NCBI GenBank assembly: GCA_018375675.1
Contig: JAHACW010000069.1
Location: 1-10,446, forward strand
From: Actinomyces sp.
GTDB lineage: Bacteria; Actinomycetota; Actinomycetes; Actinomycetales; Actinomycetaceae
DNA length: 10,446 nt
Direction: 5' to 3'
A program made the position numbers and the translations under genes. How positions within the stretch are numbered: the first letter of the stretch is position 1; each line of letters opens with the position of its first letter. The notes beneath the pieces were generated by a model. That model was not told the DNA's origin. It saw only the letters and a program-made list of their open reading frames with translations, and searched no databases. This document shows positions 7,026 to 10,446 of this stretch, in pieces.

Positions 7026-7565
7026 TTAGAGGTGCAGCGCGCTCTCCACCGTCACATCCGTCAGCACCGAGCGACCGCCCAGCGCATCGAGCTCCAGGAG
7101 AACGGCCACGGCCTCGACGGACGCGCCGCACTGACGCAGCAGCTTCACCGCCGCGTTCGCGGTGCCGCCCGTTGCGAGCACGTCGTCGATGATGAGGACG
7201 CGCTGGCCCTCGTGGACCGACTCGGGGTGGATTTCCATGCGCGCCGTGCCGTACTCGAGTTCGTAGTCGACGCCGATCACGTGGCCGGGCAGCTTGCCGG
7301 CCTTGCGGATCGTCAGCATTCCGAGGCCAAGCTCGGCGGCCACGGGGGCGCCGAGGATGAAGCCACGCGACTCAAGACCCGCGACTGCGTCGATGCGACC
7401 CGCGTAGCGAGCGCCGATCAGCTCAACCAGTTCCTTGAATGCCGGGCCGTTCGCAAACAGCTCGGTGATATCGCGGAACAGGACGCCGGGTTCCGGAAAA
7501 TCCGGGATCTCCAGCATGTTGCTTCGCACCAGAGTGGCGATGCGCTCGCCAAGCTCACCGATCAT
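7026..7565 (-). CDS. apt: Adenine phosphoribosyltransferase
   Basis: This 179-residue cytoplasmic enzyme converts adenine and PRPP to AMP and pyrophosphate in purine salvage. The APRT N-terminal signature is IPDFPEPGVLFRDIT (20-34). ESRGFILGAPVA (65-76) contributes to the active site. RKAGKLPG (87-94) is the flexible catalytic loop. VLIIDDVLATGGTA (123-136) is the PRPP-binding motif of type I phosphoribosyltransferases, with both acidic residues (D127, D128) present. Length is standard for the family. The ATG at 7565 overlaps the secF stop in an ATGA arrangement, so translation is coupled to secF; AGGAAG lies about 11 nt upstream. The secD-secF-apt-rel order is typical of Actinomycetota. Here, a strong hairpin separates apt from rel. 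Confidence 0.97.
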   Translation of the reverse strand: MIGELGERIATLVRSNMLEIPDFPEPGVLFRDITELFANGPAFKELVELIGARYAGRIDAVAGLESRGFILGAPVAAELGLGMLTIRKAGKLPGHVIGVDYELEYGTARMEIHPESVHEGQRVLIIDDVLATGGTANAAVKLLRQCGASVEAVAVLLELDALGGRSVLTDVTVESALHL

Positions 7566-8650
7566 CGATGATTCTTCTTCCTGTGGGGCTGATTCTCGTT
7601 GCCCAGGCGCTTGCCGGGCTTGATAGGAGCCACCTTCACGGACGCGGAGGCGCCCGGCGTGTCAGTGGCGTGGCGGCCCTGACGTGCCCGGTCGACGGCC
7701 GCGTTGTGCTCGCGGGTCTTGGCCGACAGCTCCTGGAAGGTCACCAGAAGCGGCGACGCGATAAAGATCGACGAGTAGGTACCGGCGATCATACCGACGA
7801 ACAGGGCCAGCGAGATATCCACCAGAGTACCCGGGCCAAGGGCCACGGAACCGATGATGAGAATCGCGCCGACAGGGAGAAGCGCCACAACCGAGGTGTT
7901 GATCGAACGAACCATCGTCTGGTTGACCGCGAGGTTCACGTACTCGGCGAAGGTGTAGTGCTTCTGCTCGTAGACGTCCGAGGTCAGCTCGCGCACCTTG
8001 TCGAAGACGACGACAGTGTCATAGAGCGAGTAGCCCAGAATCGTCAGGAAGCCGATCACGGTCGCAGGCGAGACCTCGACCTGCAGGATCGCAAACACAC
8101 CGACGGTGACGGCAATGTCGTGCACCAGCGCAAGCAGCGCAGACGCTGCCATGCGCCACGAGCGGAAGTACACCGTCATCAGCAGGGCGACGAGCGCCAT
8201 GAAGATGACGAGCGACTGGGCGGCCTTAGTGGTGACTGAGGAACCCCAGGAGGGGCCGATCGAGGAGGACTGCACCTCGGTCGCATCCACACCGTAGGCG
8301 CTGGCCAGCGCGTCACGCATCTGAGCGGTCTGCGCGGAATCCAGTGACGACGTCTGGATTCGGACCGAGTCCGAGCCCACGCGGGTCACCTTCGGGGCGC
8401 CCTCGACGAGACCGGTGGCGTTCACTGCGCGCGAGGCGAAGGATTCGCTCTGGTCGCTCACGTGAGCGACATCGAACTGAGAGCCTCCAGTGAACTCAAT
8501 CGAGCGGTTCAGGCCCAGGATCGCGACGAGCGCGATACCGAGGACGAGCACCGCGGCGGCGAGGCCGACGAAGACCTTGCGCTTAGGAACGACAGCATAG
8601 GACTTGTCGCCCGAGTACAGGGCGTTACCCCACTGAGCAAAACTCATCAT
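7562..8650 (-). CDS. secF: Protein translocase subunit SecF
   Basis: SecF is the integral membrane partner of SecD, using the proton-motive force to assist late stages of Sec-dependent export. The 362-residue protein has TM1 at about 26-47 and an extracytoplasmic P4-type domain (48-140) that opens with SIEFTGGSQFDV (50-61). Five more membrane segments lie at about 144-161, 169-190, 195-217, 253-269 and 278-304. The conserved family motifs LVHDIAVTVGVF (175-186) and GYSLYDTVVVFDKVRE (206-221) are intact. Residues after about 305 form a roughly 55-residue cytoplasmic tail ending in a basic, His-rich stretch (PHRKKNHR). Two ATG codons are adjacent; the first, at 8650, is chosen because GAGGAG lies 7 nt upstream. 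The start is 1 bp past the secD stop (TGACATG). Confidence 0.97.
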   Translation of the reverse strand: MMSFAQWGNALYSGDKSYAVVPKRKVFVGLAAAVLVLGIALVAILGLNRSIEFTGGSQFDVAHVSDQSESFASRAVNATGLVEGAPKVTRVGSDSVRIQTSSLDSAQTAQMRDALASAYGVDATEVQSSSIGPSWGSSVTTKAAQSLVIFMALVALLMTVYFRSWRMAASALLALVHDIAVTVGVFAILQVEVSPATVIGFLTILGYSLYDTVVVFDKVRELTSDVYEQKHYTFAEYVNLAVNQTMVRSINTSVVALLPVGAILIIGSVALGPGTLVDISLALFVGMIAGTYSSIFIASPLLVTFQELSAKTREHNAAVDRARQGRHATDTPGASASVKVAPIKPGKRLGNENQPHRKKNHR

Positions 8651-8651
8651 G

Positions 8652-10446
8652 TCAGTTCTCCTCTTCCTCGGTCACGCCTGCAGCGCCGTCCGTCGTTTCG
8701 GCAGAAGCGTCGTCGACGGTCTCTTCCTCGGCCTTCGCGGCAGCGAGGCGCGCGGCGCGGCGACGCTCGGCAATCGACAGACCGTCCCCGGCCTCGTCGT
8801 CCTTGTCCTTCGTCGTCGCGGATTCACCGCGCACGACCACGCGTCCGCGACCTGCGTACACGAGAGCATTCTTCGCACCCAGGTGCTCTGGGTCCAGACC
8901 CGACAGCTTGTGTCCCTCGCCGAAGAAGCGAGTCCGGATCAGCAGCTCCATCATCGGGTGGGTGAACAGGAAGATCACCGCGATGTCAATAACTGTCGTG
9001 ATACCGAGGGTGAAGGCGAAGCCCTGAACGCCACCGACGGCGAGCAGGTAGAGGACCACGGCCGCAACCAGGTTGACGGCGTCGGAGACCAGGATGGTGC
9101 GCTTGGCGCGATCCCAGCCCTCTTCGACGGCGGCACGCAGCGGTCGTCCGTCTCGGACCTCGTCTCGGACACGTTCGAAGTAGACGATGAACGAGTCAGT
9201 GGTCACACCAATTGCCATGATGAGGCCGGCGACGCCTGCCAGCGAGAGGCGATAGCCCATCGCCCACGACAGCAGCGTGATCACCAGGTAGGTAATGATC
9301 GAGGCAACAACCAGCGAACCGGCGGAAATGATCGCGAGGCCGCGGTACTGCCAGATCAGGTAGACGATCACGAGCAGGAAGCCAATGAGGGCCGCCCACA
9401 GGCCAACGGTCAGGTGATCCGTACCGATCGTCGCGGAAATCTGCTGCTCGGACTCGACCTCAAAGTTCAGGGGCAGCGAGCCGAACTGCAGCTGGTTTGC
9501 CAGCGCGGTCGCGGACTGCGCGGTGAAGTTACCGCTGATCTGTGCCTCACCGTTGGGGATGATGGCCTGCATCGACGGAGCGGTGATGACGGTGCCATCG
9601 AGAACAACCGCAAACGAGTTACGGTCCGGGCTGCCACGGTAGGACGACCCCTGGGGGTCCGAATCGTGGTAGCCGTACAGGATCGTAGAGGTGTCCTTGA
9701 ACTTCTCGGTGCCGTCATGGTTGAACTGCAGAGAGACGATCCACTGGCCGGTCGACTGACCGTTATTGTTGCGAGCAATGGCCGCAGTAGCAGTCGTCAG
9801 ATCCGATCCGGGAACAGCCACGGGGCCCAGGATGTACTTGACCTGGCCGGACTCGTCGCACGCTGCGTAGGGCTTGTCAGCGGCACCCTCGACGCGCTTC
9901 ACATCGGCAGATGCCGAGCAATCGAGCGTCAGGAAGTCGTACATGACCTGCTCGGTCACCCAGGCGAGATCCGACGCATTCTCGGGAGTCGTTGCGGGGG
10001 TGTCGGACAGAACGCCGTCGCCGTCCGCGTCTGCAGCGCCACGAGCGGTTGCCTCATCCAGGGCGGTGGACTGAACGCCGGACTGAGCCGTATCAGCCGC
10101 GCCAGCGCCACTCTGCTCACCCGACTGGGCGCCGGACTGCTCACCCGACTGGGCACCGGACTGCTCACCCGACTGAGGGTTATCCGCCTGCGGCTGCTGC
10201 TGATTCTGGAGAATGCCCTGCGCGGGCCCAATGCGCAGCACGGGGCGGAAGTTCATCTGCGAGGACGAACGGATCAGATCCAGCTGCTCCTGGGACGGGG
10301 TGCCGGGAATCGACACCATGATGTTGGAGCTACCCATCGAGGAGATCTCAGACTCGGACACGCCGGAAGCGTCAATACGATTACGAATAATCGCGATCGC
10401 CTGCGTAATATCCACCTCGGTGATCGCACGCTGTCCCACCGACGTC
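8652..10446 (-). CDS. secD: Protein translocase subunit SecD, N-terminus beyond window edge
   Basis: SecD pairs with SecF in the membrane. The frame is open to the window edge, so TM1 and the first part of the P1 domain are missing; a GTG at 10439 is an internal valine. Counting that valine as residue 1, IRNRIDASGVSESEI (18-32) is the conserved P1 motif. A low-complexity insertion (about 75-155) is rich in Gln, Ser and Gly, with octapeptide repeats and an acidic DADGDG. Two cysteines (174, 194) lie in the extracytoplasmic domain. LDGTVITAPSM (280-290) and FGSLPLNFEVES (319-330) are SecD hallmarks. Five membrane segments follow: about 345-363, 368-390, 398-420, 449-469 and 474-498. FIVYFERVRDE (417-427) corresponds to the FERIREE motif, with Asp415 before it. 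The tail after about 505 is cytoplasmic and ends in EEEEN. The Shine-Dalgarno of secF lies within its last codons. Confidence 0.96.
   Translation of the reverse strand, partial: TSVGQRAITEVDITQAIAIIRNRIDASGVSESEISSMGSSNIMVSIPGTPSQEQLDLIRSSSQMNFRPVLRIGPAQGILQNQQQPQADNPQSGEQSGAQSGEQSGAQSGEQSGAGAADTAQSGVQSTALDEATARGAADADGDGVLSDTPATTPENASDLAWVTEQVMYDFLTLDCSASADVKRVEGAADKPYAACDESGQVKYILGPVAVPGSDLTTATAAIARNNNGQSTGQWIVSLQFNHDGTEKFKDTSTILYGYHDSDPQGSSYRGSPDRNSFAVVLDGTVITAPSMQAIIPNGEAQISGNFTAQSATALANQLQFGSLPLNFEVESEQQISATIGTDHLTVGLWAALIGFLLVIVYLIWQYRGLAIISAGSLVVASIITYLVITLLSWAMGYRLSLAGVAGLIMAIGVTTDSFIVYFERVRDEVRDGRPLRAAVEEGWDRAKRTILVSDAVNLVAAVVLYLLAVGGVQGFAFTLGITTVIDIAVIFLFTHPMMELLIRTRFFGEGHKLSGLDPEHLGAKNALVYAGRGRVVVRGESATTKDKDDEAGDGLSIAERRRAARLAAAKAEEETVDDASAETTDGAAGVTEEEEN
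8658..8663 (-). promoter_or_regulatory. Shine-Dalgarno of secF inside the end of secD
   Basis: GAGGAG lies 7 nt before the first of two adjacent ATG codons and favours 8650 over 8647 as the secF start. The same bases encode two of the terminal glutamates of SecD. Confidence 0.75.
10113..10175 (-). repeat. In-frame 24-bp tandem repeat in secD
   Basis: About 2.6 copies of a 24-bp unit lie at 10113-10136, 10137-10160 and 10161-10175. On the plus strand each begins CTGCTCACCCGACTG. The first two copies differ at a single base (GGCGCC versus GGCACC). The unit encodes the octapeptide SGAQSGEQ in an extracytoplasmic linker. A multiple of three bases keeps the reading frame, so copy number could vary between strains without breaking secD. 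Confidence 0.85.

Noticed and set aside
10113..10175. Short regular repeats resembling a CRISPR array
   Set aside because: The units are contiguous without spacers and are in frame within secD.
10437..10439. GTG as the start of secD
   Set aside because: The frame continues open to the window edge, and SecD requires an N-terminal membrane segment that would be missing.

Overview
The window is GC-rich and every gene lies on the minus strand. Gene content and order (secD, secF, apt, rel, a DUF349 protein, a metallo-beta-lactamase-fold hydrolase, hisS) match the conserved core neighbourhood of Actinomycetota. The protein sequences (actinobacterial-type SecD with a large Gln/Ser/Gly-rich insertion, bifunctional Rel, actinobacterial-style HisRS and dynamin-like GTPase) fit an Actinomyces/Schaalia-like member of Actinomycetaceae. 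The phylum is well supported; family and genus are only an impression.

In the direction of transcription (high to low coordinates): secD (10446-8652, N-terminus outside the window) is followed after 1 bp by secF (8650-7562), which overlaps apt (7565-7026) by 4 bp. These three look like one operon. A 78-bp gap then holds a perfect 19-bp inverted repeat and a -10-like hexamer placed so that rel (6947-4647) could be read from a leaderless mRNA. A 165-bp gap with a perfect 12-bp-arm palindrome and a third half-site separates rel from the DUF349 gene (4481-3147). That gene is followed after 1 bp by the hydrolase (3145-2426), after 27 bp by hisS (2398-1046), and with no gap by a dynamin-like GTPase (1045 to the window edge, C-terminus missing).

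SecD and SecF are the proton-motive-force-driven accessory subunits of the Sec translocon. Apt salvages adenine to AMP. Rel makes and destroys (p)ppGpp, the alarmone that responds to uncharged tRNA. HisRS charges tRNA-His. The hydrolase and DUF349 protein have no assigned substrate or role here. The block is housekeeping, and I see no mobile element, tRNA, rRNA, CRISPR array or defence system. The most interesting material is non-coding: the two intergenic regions flanking rel, which suggest that rel and the DUF349-hydrolase-hisS-GTPase group are each controlled separately from secDF-apt.
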